Made by a program: the position numbers and the translations under genes | Shown: piece after piece, positions 1 to 11,039 of the stretch | Position numbering within the stretch: the first letter of the stretch is position 1 | How the letters are laid out: every line of letters starts with the position of its first letter | The notes under the pieces: model-generated | What the model saw: the letters and a program-made list of their open reading frames with translations, nothing else | The model's database searches: none | Told to the model about the DNA's origin: nothing | Assembly: GCF_907164915.1 (NCBI RefSeq) | Contig: NC_061869.1 | Span: forward strand, 45,319,771 to 45,383,770 | From: Impatiens glandulifera | Lineage: Eukaryota; Streptophyta; Magnoliopsida; Ericales; Balsaminaceae | Direction of reading: 5' to 3' | DNA length: 64,000 nucleotides

Positions 1-1829
1 TCTTCTGGCCGCAACTCCACCATTCTCGTGGCCGCTTCTTTCCCAAGGTCAAACCGTGAATATAAACAACATCCGTGAAGAAACGCCGCAAGCACACTAA
101 TCCCGCCCCATCCACTCCTTTCCATAAAATCCCAAGCTTCTTCAAGCCTCCCCGTCCGAGCCAACCCATCCACGACGCAAACGAAATGCTTTTCAGAAGG
201 AACGATTATCGAATCGAAATATTCCAACCCTTGTCCTACTCTTCCTGTATGACTACAAGCAGACAAAACTGTCGTCAAAATAGCGTCGTTAGCCTCCAAA
301 TTATCTTCCAACGACAAATAATCACTATAAAGTGACAACGACCCAACCGCGTCTCCTTGCATTCCACACCCTCCGATCATCGAGCTCCACGTGATGGCGT
401 TTTTCTCTTCCATGCCCTCGAACACCACGCGAGCAGACCCCGCATCACCGCATTTCGCGTATAGGTTTACCAGCGCGGTCCCTATATAAACATTTGACCA
501 AGACAAGCCTTCTTTTATCGAATAGCCATGGACTGAAGAGCCCAGCTCTAGTGCTCCGATCGAAGCGAAACACGACATGAGCGTCACGAGGCTTACAGCA
601 TCCGGCGACAGCTTTTCCGACCGTCTCATTTCATTGAATAATCTCACCGCCTCGTAGTGATAACCGTTTAGGTAATACCCAGAAATCATTGTGTTCCATG
701 TAATCAGATTCTTCTTGTTATTACAAGTAACCGTATCGAATACGAGACGGGCGTCTCCAATCATGTGACATTTTGCGTACATGTCGACAAGAGCGTTAAC
801 CACCATTTGATCGTCGTCAAAGGCAAGTTTAATTTCGACGGAGTGGATCGATCTGCCTAGCGACAGATTAACGCATTGACCACAGGCCGATAAAATGGTT
901 GAAACTGTAAAGGAATTGGGTAGAATCCCCTTATGATACGTAAATAACTTCAATGCATCGTAGGGATGACCATTCTGTGTGTATCCAGCAATCATAGCCG
1001 TCCAAGAGACAAGGTCGACTGTAGGAAGCTCATCGAATACCTGTCGGGCGTCCTCAAGTTTTCGACACTTGACGTACATGTCAACAAGGGTTGTAAGAAG
1101 GAAAGAATTCAGAGCCATTCCTTTCTTAATGAGGAAGCCATGAATCCATTTCCCTTGATGTAAAGAAGTCAACTTTGTGCATGCCGTAGCTAGACTCCCT
1201 AATGTAAAATCATTGATTTCAATCGCCTCATCTCTCATCCGATTGAACAACATCAGACCTTCTTCTGCTAAATCGTTTTGGACGTAACCAGAAATCAATG
1301 ATGTCCATGAAACTACATTTTTATCCACTGTTTCATCAAATACCCGACGAGCAAGCTCTAGCAATCCGCATTTTGAATACATATCAACGAGACCTGTCAA
1401 CACGAAGCTATCAGGATTCCCGGCTTTCACTATTTCTCCGTGCGTCTTCCTCCCCATATCGACATCACACAGTTCGCTGCAGGCTTTCAACAACACGGAG
1501 AAGAGGACGTTATCAAATTCTGTGTGGCGTTCCCTCAAACACCCGTAGAGTTCAATAAGCTGCGAGTGCATCTCATGCAAGAAATACCATCTCATCATTA
1601 CCTTGTACGAGTAAAAATCCGGTTCAGGCAAACTGTCGAACACCACTCGTGCATCTTTGATGTGGCCGAAAGAACCATATAGGCTAAGCAGCTTGGTCTG
1701 AAAGAGAATGTTGCTGGAAAACCCATGTATTATAAGAGCGGAATGGATTTTCTTGAGAGAGGAGGCGTTTGGGCAGATGCCGAGAAGGGAGAAGAACGGA
1801 TTGGAAGATATGGAATAGAATGAAGCCAT
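1..1829 (-). CDS. PLS-class pentatricopeptide repeat protein, 5' part (runs off left edge)
   Basis: Reading the minus strand from the ATG at 1829-1827 gives 609 codons without a stop or intron, continuing past base 1. Repeated PPR signatures recur about every 35 residues, such as LVDMYSKCG, ARRVFDE, VVSWTSLISGY, LVDMYVKC, DLVSWTAMIAGY, LVDMYAKC and ALVNLYAKCGDAGSARVVF, alternating in the P-L-S pattern. The part seen ends in an E-type region with the segment AAFLHGCCLYSRFDLGKEA; any E+ or DYW tail lies outside. PPR proteins of this class bind organelle RNA and act in C-to-U editing or processing. The N-terminus (MASFYSISSNPFFSLL) is Ser-rich and lacks early acidic residues, consistent with mitochondrial or plastid import. 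From memory it most resembles Arabidopsis At2g03380. An upstream ATG at 1849-1847 is in another frame and closes after about 40 codons, so 1829 was chosen. The RNA target is unknown. Confidence 0.93.
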   Translation of the reverse strand, partial: MASFYSISSNPFFSLLGICPNASSLKKIHSALIIHGFSSNILFQTKLLSLYGSFGHIKDARVVFDSLPEPDFYSYKVMMRWYFLHEMHSQLIELYGCLRERHTEFDNVLFSVLLKACSELCDVDMGRKTHGEIVKAGNPDSFVLTGLVDMYSKCGLLELARRVFDETVDKNVVSWTSLISGYVQNDLAEEGLMLFNRMRDEAIEINDFTLGSLATACTKLTSLHQGKWIHGFLIKKGMALNSFLLTTLVDMYVKCRKLEDARQVFDELPTVDLVSWTAMIAGYTQNGHPYDALKLFTYHKGILPNSFTVSTILSACGQCVNLSLGRSIHSVEIKLAFDDDQMVVNALVDMYAKCHMIGDARLVFDTVTCNNKKNLITWNTMISGYYLNGYHYEAVRLFNEMRRSEKLSPDAVSLVTLMSCFASIGALELGSSVHGYSIKEGLSWSNVYIGTALVNLYAKCGDAGSARVVFEGMEEKNAITWSSMIGGCGMQGDAVGSLSLYSDYLSLEDNLEANDAILTTVLSACSHTGRVGQGLEYFDSIIVPSEKHFVCVVDGLARTGRLEEAWDFMERSGWGGISVLAAFLHGCCLYSRFDLGKEAATRMVELRPE

Positions 1830-2241
1830 GTTCTGATCAACTTCAGCATGTTGAGGCAACCGTGTAACAGAAGACAGGGTTCTACTTGTATCGAATTGGA
1901 GGCGACACCTTGGAAGGAGCCGAATCATTTTCATCGTGTCTTATGCTTCTTCTCTCATTTCTCAAACAGAGCACAGCAACTGCACAAGAAGAAGAGCTTT
2001 TTCTTCACTCAACATGGCTTCGAGAGGCAGAGGATATAGACTCAAAGAGAGGACTCGGAGGAGGAGGAGGAGAATAAGAGCGGGAGGATTCCTATCATTT
2101 ATTCAGCTTATTGAAAACAAATGTATTCTCTATTAGGTTGTGATTGTCTTTATTTTATTCTATTAATTAAGAATTAATAAAATGCATTATAATAAAATAA
2201 AATAAAATAAAATAAAATAAAAAATAGATTGTTATTGGTTG
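1830..2241. other. upstream region of the PPR gene
   Basis: This is the presumed promoter and 5' leader of the minus-strand PPR gene. It contains AG/CTT-rich stretches around 1930-2090 and an AAAAT pentanucleotide run at about 2193-2224. Open frames on the plus strand here are short and unlike known proteins. No clear TATA box was identified. Confidence 0.4.
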
Positions 2242-2252
2242 AAATGGGTAAG

Positions 2253-2430
2253 CATTCGATTTTTATTTTTATTTTTTTTTTAGAATTAAAGAAGAACTAG
2301 CATGGCACTCCACAACCATGGTCTCCCGCTTAAATTTAAAATGTTTTCGGATGAAATTGAACCCGTGACTTTTTGGTCTTTTAAGTCGACTCTTAATACT
2401 GAGCCACTTTGGTGAGGTAATTATGGCCAC
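2253..2430 (-). mobile_element. tRNA-derived SINE with poly(A) tail
   Basis: On the minus strand the element begins near 2430 with an A-box-like GTGGCTCAGTATTAAGAG, followed about 35 bases later by a B-box-like GGGTTCAATTT. It then has a unique body (GGGAGACCATGGTTGTGG and onward) and ends in an A-rich tail, seen as the T run at about 2261-2281 on the plus strand. The flanks carry a near-perfect target duplication: AAATGGGTAAG at 2242-2252 and AAATGGGTTAAG at 2431-2442. A, B, body, tail and duplication in this order are the standard structure of a plant SINE transcribed by RNA polymerase III. A shorter relative of its 3' half lies in MRS2 intron 2. Confidence 0.75.
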
Positions 2431-2442
2431 AAATGGGTTAAG

Positions 2443-3611
2443 TATATATAGCCCGCAAACACATTTAAACATTTAACTAGACATAAAACTTGTCGCCTGA
2501 CGGGTTCGAACCCAGGACCTCTCAAGGAGGTTGAGGGTAAAATCTCCATCCGTCGGTTCGCGGTTAAATGTCGGTTCGGTTTGGTCGGATATAAAATCAA
2601 TTTAAGAAAATAAAAAATAAAAAAATAATAAATATGTGTGTGTCAATATTCGAATCCTGAAAAAAAAGGCATTATATTCATCATTTACCACTATAAGGTA
2701 GAATGATATATATTTATAAATATATCAAAACATGTATATATATGGTTGGTCAGTTAAATCGTTGGTTTTTTATGATACCAACCGTCTATGGTTGGTACAG
2801 GAAATTATGAACCGGTTAGAACTCGTTTCGGTCGATTTATAATTATTTCGGTCAATTTTTTATTTGCTCGGTTCAGTTTTGCTTCCACTCTTAGTTGCAA
2901 CTAAGAGTCGGGATCTTTCTACTTAAATGGAATCCTCTTAAATATTTCACTTGTTCCCTTCATATAAAGAGGGTTTTGCCCCTCCATATGAGCGGGACTG
3001 GTGAAATCCGTATTAGAAAATTACATTTGCTTTTTCCCATTAAACGTCCTTCACTCACCCCCACACACAACCTTTCAACTATAGATTGTCCTTCCCCCAC
3101 CCCACACACACAACCTTTCAACTATAGATTGTGATTGGTTGCAATGTTTCCACCAAGTCAGCTGTTCAATGACTCTGGTCTCTAAATTGTGACCCATTCT
3201 TATTTCTCTTCAATAGAACTTATGTAGAAGAATATATAATTTGATATTATTTATTAATATATCTTAATGTTATTAACTATTATGTTTTAGGTCATATTTG
3301 TACCCAATTATTTTTAAGATTCGAAATTTGTTATATTTATAATAGGCTTGTGGCATAGTATAAATACTAATTACAAAGGCCCATATGGTTTTTTTCTCTC
3401 AGATTCATTTTTGCCTCATTTGCTCTAGTTGTTCACCTCTTTATGCATACTAACTCTTCACATTTCCTTCTTGCCAAAGCTCGGATCTTGAGATTCAACA
3501 AATCTGTTGGATCTCACATGCTATTAGAGCTTAATTAATCTTCAATTACAGATTTACCCTAACTTTTATGTTCCTTCATATCCAATCGTCAACAATCTTG
3601 ACCAGCATAAG
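2443..3611. other. non-coding stretch with B-box remnant and short tandem duplication
   Basis: No gene is supported. At 2499-2511 the minus strand has a perfect B-box-like GGTTCGAACC inside a segment reading CTTGAGAGGTCCTGGG, probably a fragment of another tRNA-derived SINE. At 3062-3090 and 3107-3131 the phrase CACAACCTTTCAACTATAG occurs twice as a short direct duplication. The rest is AT-rich DNA without recognisable coding. Confidence 0.4.
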
Positions 3612-3614
3612 TAT

Positions 3615-5323
3615 GAGAAGGGTTATTTTAAAGGTGAAAACGGAGTGAGACAGGGGTCCTCTCTCTTCTTTTATCTTCGTATTGGTCATGGATGTCTTTG
3701 AGAGTGTCTTAACGACATTTCAAAAAAACCGTCATTGCAGATTTCACCCTTTCTGTGAGGAGGAGAGGATTACACATCTATTTTTCCCGGATGACCTGTT
3801 TTTACTTGCACACGCTGATGTTGATACCATTAGCACTATTAAAGATTTACTTAATTTCTTTTCTGATATTACAGGATTAATGATTAACGAGGATAAGAGT
3901 TCGACATTTTACAGTGATGTTGATGATGACACAAAAGCGCAAATTCAAAGCATTATGGGCATTAGAGAGGGTTCATTTCCGGTTCGGTATTTGGGGATTC
4001 CAATCACGGCTAGACAAATTTAGACTGCTCATTAAGAAAGTCAAGAACGTTATCATGAGATGGACGGTGAAGAAGCTTTCTTATGCGGGCAGAATCGAAT
4101 TGGTGGGGAGCATTGTTGTGGGATTGATTGGCTATTGGTCTCAATAGATTGTCCTCCCAAAGAAGGTTATGAAAGATCTTGACACTTTGATACGTAATTT
4201 TATTTAGGGCAGTCAAGGCCGCGGGAGTAAGAAGGTTAAGTGGAATTAGTTTGAGGAATTGCGTGGAGTGGAACAAAGTTGTCACATATAAGCACTTATT
4301 GGCGATCCAAGGAAAGCAAGAGTCGTTGTGGGTTAAGTGGGTTCACTCTAGGTTCATGAAAAACGAACCTAGTATATGGACAAGCAAAGTGAAGGATGGC
4401 ATGGCATGGTCTGTAAAGAAGATTATAAAATTGAAAAATAGCGTTGCTTCAATCTTTGACATTCGACTTGGGGATGGACGGGGTACTCTCTTTTGGCATG
4501 ATCTGTGGTTTGAGAGCCGACCACTTATTGATAGAGAAGAGTTCCGAGGGAGGAGAATTAGGAGAGACTGTGCGACTGCCACGGTTAAAGATATACACGG
4601 TAGGCTTTGGAATTCTATTATTAGGCGGGCTTCGGAGAGAAGAAGAGTACTTGATCATTTGAGTGGTATTCAATTGAACGATAGGCTGATGTTCATTTGT
4701 GGAATGCCGAAGAGTATGGAAAGTTAAAGTCTAACAAGATTTGGAATGTTATAAGGGAAAGAGGTCAAGTTGTTAATTGGGCAGATCTTGTTTGGTCTTC
4801 TAAAGTCATCCCAAGGTATCGTTTCATTCTTTGGTTGACTTTTCGTAGAAGACTTAACACTCGGGATCGAATTCAAGCTTACATTGACATTCCGGATGTT
4901 AGTTGCTTACATTGTGATGGAAATGTAGAGATGATTGATCACTTACTCGGGGGCTGTCCGTTTACAAGGCATGTGTGGAATAAGTTCACTTCGGCGATGT
5001 CTATTTTGAGCTTTCCGGAGTCGTGGGAGGAGATTATAGCTACTGCCCAAGATAGAACTAAGGCAAACAAATTTCCAGCAAACGCTTTTAAGTGCAGTTT
5101 TGCCTCTATCGTGTATCATGTTTGGGCCGAAAGAAACGCACGAGTGTTTGGAAGAGTGCGACGAAGTGTTGACCAAGTTTGGAGTGATATTGTCTTTCAT
5201 TGCGGGGCACTTATGAGGACATGGAGGAGGATCCCTAAAGGCGAACACGAATGGAATTTTTGTCGGGATTGTAAGATATCATACGAGGAAGTCACTTCTT
5301 TTAAAAAATTTAAAGTGAGATAA
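3615..5323 (+). pseudogene. LINE ORF2 fragment: reverse transcriptase C-terminal part and zf-RVT domain, broken
   Basis: The coding sequence is split into frames at about 3615-4021, 4021-4270, 4251-4727 and 4697-5323. The first holds the RT block GENGVRQG and the catalytic block, here FPDD where related copies have FADD. The middle holds the thumb region (KKLSYAGRIELV). The last holds the zinc-binding RT-associated domain (RDRIQAYIDIPDVSCLHCDG, then MIDHLLGGC). An in-frame TAG follows the Ser-Gln near 4144, and frameshifts are needed around 4020 and 4700. It cannot make a working protein. Confidence 0.85.
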
Positions 5324-5412
5324 GAGTTTAATGTGTTTGTTTTTGTAATTCACTTATAAAAGTCATGGATTTGTTATTTGGATGGTTTTTTTTTCTTTTG
5401 AACTTTGGTTCT

Positions 5413-5436
5413 ATCTTTCTAGGTTCTTAGAAAGAT
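5413..5436 (+). other. 3' UTR hairpin of the LINE
   Basis: ATCTTTCTA pairs perfectly with TAGAAAGAT (9 base pairs) around the loop GGTTCT. It lies between the ORF2 stop and the A-rich tail. Equivalent hairpins occur at the same place in the other two LINE copies (47326-47351 and 49915-49933). Confidence 0.7.
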
Positions 5437-5543
5437 TGACGAAACTATGTGCGTTTTTTTCCTTTTTTGGGATTTTTTAATAAAATTACGATAAATCGTT
5501 TTTCCAAAAAAATAAAATAAAATAAAAATATGAGGAGGGCTAT

Positions 5544-5637
5544 GGAGGCTTAAGCCCATCCTTTACTGCCCATTTTTTATTTTTTATATATAGTGATTGA
5601 TTCAGCCCACCCCCACTATATAGGGCCCAACTATTTG

Positions 5638-5673
<36 letters not shown>

Positions 5674-6100
5674 CCTTGATGTCCATTCAAAATTCTAAGA
5701 TAAGCTATAATTATTTTTTAATTACTTTTTTGTTTATTTAGGTAGGGTAGTTAGCCGACATGATCAACACATAATGAGATTAGCCTATTAGGCTAAACAT
5801 GAAAGCATAAAATAAATACGTAGATTAAATAGAAACGTACCCGGAACCGAAGACTGAACACAACGAAGTTCACACTTTTATTGATCAAACTTGAATTATA
5901 TTACAAGAGAATGAGAGTGATAGTGATAGTGATAGTGATAGAGAGAGATTACAATAGAGACTAGAGAGGTCCTTTTTGCCTCCCTACCTAACGAAAATGA
6001 ACCGCTATTTAAAGGAAAATATTTTACAAAAGTTAAAAAATGAACAGTGTCTCCCGGGATTCCCGAGAAAAGTTTTTCCGCACATTGCGGATCTTATCCT
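5544..6100. repeat. AT-rich spacer with (AT)n and (GTGATA)n microsatellites
   Basis: A pure (TA)n run lies at about 5640-5672. Four to five GTGATA units followed by GAGAGA occur at about 5911-5948. No coding is recognised. Confidence 0.6.
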
Positions 6101-6401
6101 TGTCTTTCGCATATTACAGATCTTGTTTCCCATTTAAATTTTAATTTGGCCGGATGATGATGATCCAACTTCTTTCCTCAATATTTTTCAACCAAAGTAT
6201 CTTTGATTGCTTCAAAACTGTCTTCAATTCCGACATCACTCTGAGCATCTTGTAGATAATCAGATGCCGTGGTTGAATTTGATTTGTTTGATTTATTATC
6301 ATCTTCTAATTTAGACATAAAGTTTTTTTTTTCATTTCTTCAATGTATGCAAATATCATCTGCTCTCTTGATAAGTTCTCTAACCTCATTCTGAACTTTT
6401 T

Positions 6402-7012
6402 TTAGATATAATCAAAAGGGGACGGAGCTTCAGCTACTTGTCGTTTTTCTTCATAAAGACTTATTTGTTGGTGTAGGAGATCCATTGTCTCCTTCCTGAA
6501 TCGCTCATTTGTCTCCTGATCTATTCTCATCATCTTATCCCAAAATTTATAATGGGATGATCTAAACAGAAAGGGAATTCCTATTTTGGTATAACCAAAC
6601 TCGGGCATCCATTTCCAAATCCAGGGAATAGAAAATTCTGTAAAAAAGAAACATGAAGTTATTCCTTCAATATATAAATTTGTTTCTTGTTTCTTCAGAA
6701 GTTGGGGGAGATATCGCTCCATTTATAAAAGAGGACCTTGATTTCTTCTGGTAAAACCTTTGGGCTAGGATCAAAATAGTAAAATCAGTTTATGAACTAG
6801 TGGGGAATATCTCCTCTATAAGTATTCGCGCAAACATTGATGAACCAGGAATGTTTATATTTATTATTCTGGTAATTTAGTGCCTTAGTGAAGGCATCAC
6901 AGTAATCCCAATAATTGAATTTAATTGTCGATATTTTATTAAACGATAATTCTCTTTCTTTCATTGGGGATATTCCCCAGTCTTCTAAGGACATTGTCTT
7001 TTTTATTTTCAT
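6402..7012 (-). pseudogene. pararetrovirus-associated open frames of unknown function
   Basis: There are two minus-strand frames, 7012-6797 (71 codons) and 6722-6402 (106 codons). The second contains a Trp-rich segment (SIPWIWKWMPEFGYTKIGIP) and a charged C-terminal helix. I associate this Trp-rich segment with hypothetical proteins of plant pararetroelements, but from memory only. The frames lie downstream of RNase H in the orientation of the remnant, so they probably belong to it. No function is proposed. Confidence 0.4.
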
Positions 7013-7527
7013 CTTACTGAATTATAAATTTCTTTATTTGCGCCGGTGAAGTGACATATTTCACACGATCCGCTTTGAATAAGAATTTGTTCGTAAAACA
7101 TCCGGGACTTATAAGTCCTTGATGGTGTGAATGTATTATCCAAATACATTTGCATTATTGTCCATGGCTCATTTTTTCATCTAAGGTTTTTTTCTTCTAG
7201 GAGAAATATAATTTCTTTATATTCATTTCTCATAAATCTAATATTACTGGATCATGTTTCATCATCTCCCAGTATTTTGGCGTATGTGAGATTGTCTTTT
7301 TTGGCTCTCATAATTTTGAGAAAGATCCATTGCTATAAGATTTTGTTTTTCATATTGAGATATAATCTATGGTGCTCTGTCTCGGCCTCTACCACTAAGA
7401 GAGGCGGGTCCCCTTCTTCTATTAGAGAAAGGTTCAAAACCCCTGGCGCTCATCCCTCCCTATAAATTTAAAAATTCACGGGTTAAGAAATCAGGAAGAT
7501 TATTATCTATCCCTTTTTTAATGCTAT

Positions 7528-8058
7528 TTAAAAATCAAATGGGGCTAAATGAGCTTGCCATCTAGCGAACATATATTTTAATACATCATGTTTAGAGTCT
7601 TTTTGGAACATAAATTTAGTTGCATTGCAGTCTGTTAGTATAATAAATTTTTGATTATATAGATCGTATTGAAATTTTAAAACACATTTTACTATGGCGA
7701 GTATTTCTTTGGCGGCTGTGGTTGTCGCATAATTTTTTTGGGATTCGTTCCATTTTTCTGAATGAAATCTGACAAGATAGACTTGTTTTGTTTCTAAATC
7801 TATTTTAGTCAATATTCTTCCAAATCCTATATTAGAAGCGTTAGTCTCAATTACCTTTTCCCAATTTGGATTACTTATCATTAAACAATGAAGTACTTTT
7901 ACCTTGTTTTTAATTCTTTTAATTGCATCTGTATGGTGACTTGACAATGGTTTTGGGTTTTTTTTTAGCCTATCATATAAGATTGATATATATTCGGTTA
8001 GATTTTTATAGTATGGAGACACATAATAGAGGTTGCCTAAGAATCTATGTAACTGTGT
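7528..8058 (-). pseudogene. pararetrovirus-like RNase H domain
   Basis: This is an open stretch of 164 codons after the first Met (8022), in the same frame as the RT region and separated from it by a single stop. It has the order expected of a viral RNase H: an Asn/Asp-containing first strand followed by a self-Gly-Phe-Gly turn (about residues 60-70), a conserved Glu in an ATTTAAKEILAIV helix, and a TDCNA strand. The first catalytic Asp is replaced by Glu-Thr-Asn in this copy. The domain removes RNA from RNA:DNA hybrids during reverse transcription. Confidence 0.7.
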
Positions 8059-8790
8059 TTAATCAGTAATTATATTTGAGAATTTTTCTACCAATTCTAT
8101 GTTCCTATTAATGGGAATAATGTTTCCCTTTTCAATGATATGACCTAAAAATCTTATTCTTATTTTGAAAAGATCAATTTTTGGCTTAGAAATTACTAAT
8201 CCATTCTGAGTTATTATTGTTTTAAACATATTTAAATGTTTAAAGTGAGTTTCAATTATTTTTAAATAAACTAGTATATCATTAATAAAAACAATTATAA
8301 CTGTACTATAAGGATTGAAAATATTATTTATAATTTTTGGAATTCGGATGGAGCATTTTTTAATCTGAATGGTATCACATTCCATTCGTAATGTCCTATA
8401 GGGACATTGAATGGTACCTTATATCTATCAGATTTTTCAATCTGAATTTGCTAATATCTCGATTTTAAATCGAATTTTGAAAATACTAAACTATCATATA
8501 GTCTATCTAGTATATCTTTTTTATTATAAATTGGATGTCTAATCCATTTTAATACCTTGTTGAGGGTTTATAGTTGATTACTAACTTTGGTACGCCTCTT
8601 TCAATTTATAAATATTTATTCACATAAAAAGTTGTACATGACCAAGGGGATTGTGATGAACTTATCAATCCTTTTTGTAATAAAGTATCTATCTCCTTTT
8701 TTACATAATTCTAGATATTCTGAATTCATTTGGCAAAATCTTGCCTTTGTAGATCATTAAAAGATTTCTCATAGGGTAGTGAAACTATAT
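8059..8790 (-). pseudogene. pararetrovirus-like reverse transcriptase, decayed
   Basis: The minus strand encodes fingers and palm segments typical of the Caulimoviridae/Ty3 RT family. The catalytic box that normally reads Y-x-D-D appears as F-I-N-D, so one of the two metal-binding aspartates has become Asn. Breaks seen are an in-frame TAG at 8453-8451, a frame change near the A/T run at about 8334-8338, and an in-frame TAA at 8061-8059, after which the same frame continues into RNase H. It is not functional. Confidence 0.7.
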
Positions 8791-8798
8791 GTTCATTA

Positions 8799-9400
8799 CA
8801 CTAGTAGAAAAAAGGGTATTAGTAAGGGTTAAAGTCATTACAGAATACCCTAAAAGCCGTTACTGATAACTTTCAGTAACGACATATAATGTCATTACCA
8901 ATCGTTACAAAAACGAACGTTACTATACATATTTAGTATTAGTAACTGCTCTATAAAGTCGTTACTGATACTAGTATCAGTAACAGTTGTAATACCGTTA
9001 CTGATATTATCAGTAACGGTTGTAATATCGTTACTGATATTAGTATAAGTAAGGACACTGTCACTGGGATAACCGTTATTAATATGAGTATCAATAACTA
9101 CGTTGGCAAAGGAAAAACCGTTATAGATACTTATATCAGTAACGATTCTACCAATAGCATTGTCGTTACTGAAAGTAATATTTTTTGCTTTTTTGTTTTG
9201 TATTATTAATATTTATCCCTGTAAATAATATAAAAAGTTGTTTTTACCAAAAAATAAATAAATACCCTAATTCAAACAATATTCATAAATAATATATAAA
9301 ATACATTAATAAGTCGGAGGGGGAAGGGGTGGGGTAACATGGATAATATCATGGTTCTTCCCGTGAGTGTTTTCTTTCCGCTTCATGCTCCTTCCGCATC
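8799..9400 (+). mobile_element. left end of a CACTA (EnSpm) DNA transposon
   Basis: It begins with CACTAGTAGAAAAA, the same terminus as the element at 35696. A subterminal array of short motifs in both orientations follows (GTTACTGAT, CAGTAACG and variants; about 8820-9180). Next come an AT-rich block and the segment AAGTCGGAGGGGGAAGGGG then GGATAATATCATGGT (9313-9355), which the second element repeats at 36200-36240. The base triplet before it is TTA. No matching right terminus was found within the next few kilobases, so this copy is truncated or its right end has decayed. Confidence 0.8.
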
Positions 9401-11035
9401 CTCTACATCTCTTTTTGTAGAGAATTGTTCTCATTGTGTAACTGATACGTGTAGTGCGTGAAACCCTTCAAAAGTCAATCAACCTTCAAAAGTTTAATAT
9501 ACTAGTTAGCTGTTAACTACAGTTTCAACTAAATGAAAACCAAAGCATAACTAGTAGGCTATCAATATATGAACATATCTGCCTTCTCCAATGTTTTTTT
9601 TGTTCCTAAATTATTTCTTATATAACATGGATATAACAAGATTTCATTGAACAAATAACTACGCAATAAAAGAAACAAGATTCTCAAACCTCATAGTATG
9701 AAATATCATACCCAAGTAATAACAATTAATCGAGTAAATTCGTCTCTATAGGCAGCCCTTTGGATAAGTATTTCTGTCATTCGACCATAATCTATCGGCT
9801 TTAATGGAAGCACTACTCGAGTCAAAATGTCAAGAATGCATAAATTTTTTTGTTACTAACTAATCATAAATATTTAGTAATAAGGGTGGCTTTGTCATGA
9901 TGCCATAATGGAAAAAACAAGTCAAATTTTGTATATATATGTAAATCGTAGTTCTAGAGAATCAAACCTATGCCCGGAAATTCTCAATCCTACGCATTGC
10001 ATTCAACACTTGTCGAATCTGCAAACAAAGTAAGAGGTATTAATCAATAGTATGGAATCTACAAAGTAATGTAATTCATACACAAGTATGCCACATATAA
10101 CAAGTAATTCATGGGGAACGATACTTCTGCAAGGCTCACAATTTGGAACGTTCAAATAATATTAATTTAGCATGTTTTATCATGAAATATGGAAACTACG
10201 CAGGAAATTGAAATTGAAGTGAAATTGAAATGATAGCAGAGTTAATTCACATAATATTTCAAACCATTGGCCAAGCGTTCGTACTTCCTACATTCTATAG
10301 AAGATTTATTAACTAAAACTATAAACCCATGAGATTTCAAGCTAATTGACAACTGATATCATGCAAGGCCAAACCTAATTAAACCAAATGAAGCCACTAA
10401 TCTGTCAAGTTAAAAATATAAAATTTGATGCAAAGAAAATGCTTCCTTCTGAAACATTATAAATGTGAGTTATAACTAGTAACTAAAATAGTAAAAATCA
10501 TGAAATACTAGTAACCAGATCATTACAGAATTATAAACGAACACTGACATACCTAAGCATTGAAAATAACTAAGTAATACTAGCTTGAAAATCTTTTTGG
10601 CGTGCAATGCATCCTTAAATAGAATTTGAAAAACCGCATGTCCTATAAAGTCATCATTAAGAATAAGTCGTCACTTAATTTAAAACGTTTCCCTAAAAGT
10701 CATCATTAAACGGTGTTATTTAAGAGAGAAAATAATTTTCAAGAGTCATCATTAAATAACGTCATTTAAATTTATATAAAAGCTATCATTAATTTAAGAG
10801 GCGTGTAGTAATTAACCGTCTGATATATTAGTCATATTTTTAACAGTGATAGACATGTGTCTTCATGTTATTCGATATTAAAAAAATATGACTGTTCAAT
10901 TTTTGGGCGGGAAAAATACATAGATAGCTCATGAGGCTTTAGATAGTTGTCCCACTTGTCCGAAGATGAGGCGACTAAAGGCGCACGTAGATAGACGTCA
11001 TCTATACTATCTGCATGTCTTGCGTCTAAGCTGGG
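9400..11035. other. AT-rich DNA, possible CACTA interior, short repeats
   Basis: No coding recognised. It may include the remaining interior of the CACTA copy that starts at 8799. At about 10640-10800 the phrase AGTCATCATTAA recurs three times at spacings of about 40-50 bases, which looks like a subterminal repeat of a decayed DNA transposon. Confidence 0.35.
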
Positions 11036-11039
11036 TAGA

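Larger units (their letters stand above)
3612..5528 (+). mobile_element. 5'-truncated L1-type LINE
   Basis: The element starts inside the reverse transcriptase region and runs through the rest of ORF2, a 3' untranslated region and an A-rich tail (AAAAAAATAAAATAAAATAA, about 5506-5528). Apparent target-site copies flank it: TATGAGAAGGGTTAT at 3612-3626 and TATGAGGAGGGCTAT at 5529-5543 (13 of 15 bases equal). The left copy overlaps sequence that also fits the element, so the exact 5' border is uncertain by several bases. 5' truncation is the usual outcome of target-primed reverse transcription. The protein is closely related to that of the LINE at 47249-49472. Confidence 0.85.
6100..8795 (-). 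mobile_element. endogenous pararetrovirus remnant (Caulimoviridae-like)
   Basis: On the minus strand, from right to left, there are a reverse transcriptase region (about 8790-8059), an RNase H region (8022-7528), and further small open frames of unknown role (about 7465-7380, 7012-6797 and 6722-6402). RT followed directly by RNase H, without an integrase, fits plant pararetroviruses, whose copies are often embedded in plant genomes. A Ty3/gypsy element that lost integrase is the alternative, and RT phylogeny would decide. The copy is decayed: stops, a frameshift and a changed catalytic residue are present. Its right side is cut by a CACTA element starting at 8799. No LTRs were found around it. 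Confidence 0.65.

Noticed and set aside
75..2136. Several plus-strand open frames of 60-113 codons
   Set aside because: Those below 1829 are shadows of the intact minus-strand PPR frame. Those at 1848-2136 have no domain and overlap the PPR leader.
2499..2545. A tRNA gene suggested by GGGTTCGAACCC
   Set aside because: Only the B box is convincing; no A box or cloverleaf can be drawn, so it is at most a SINE fragment.
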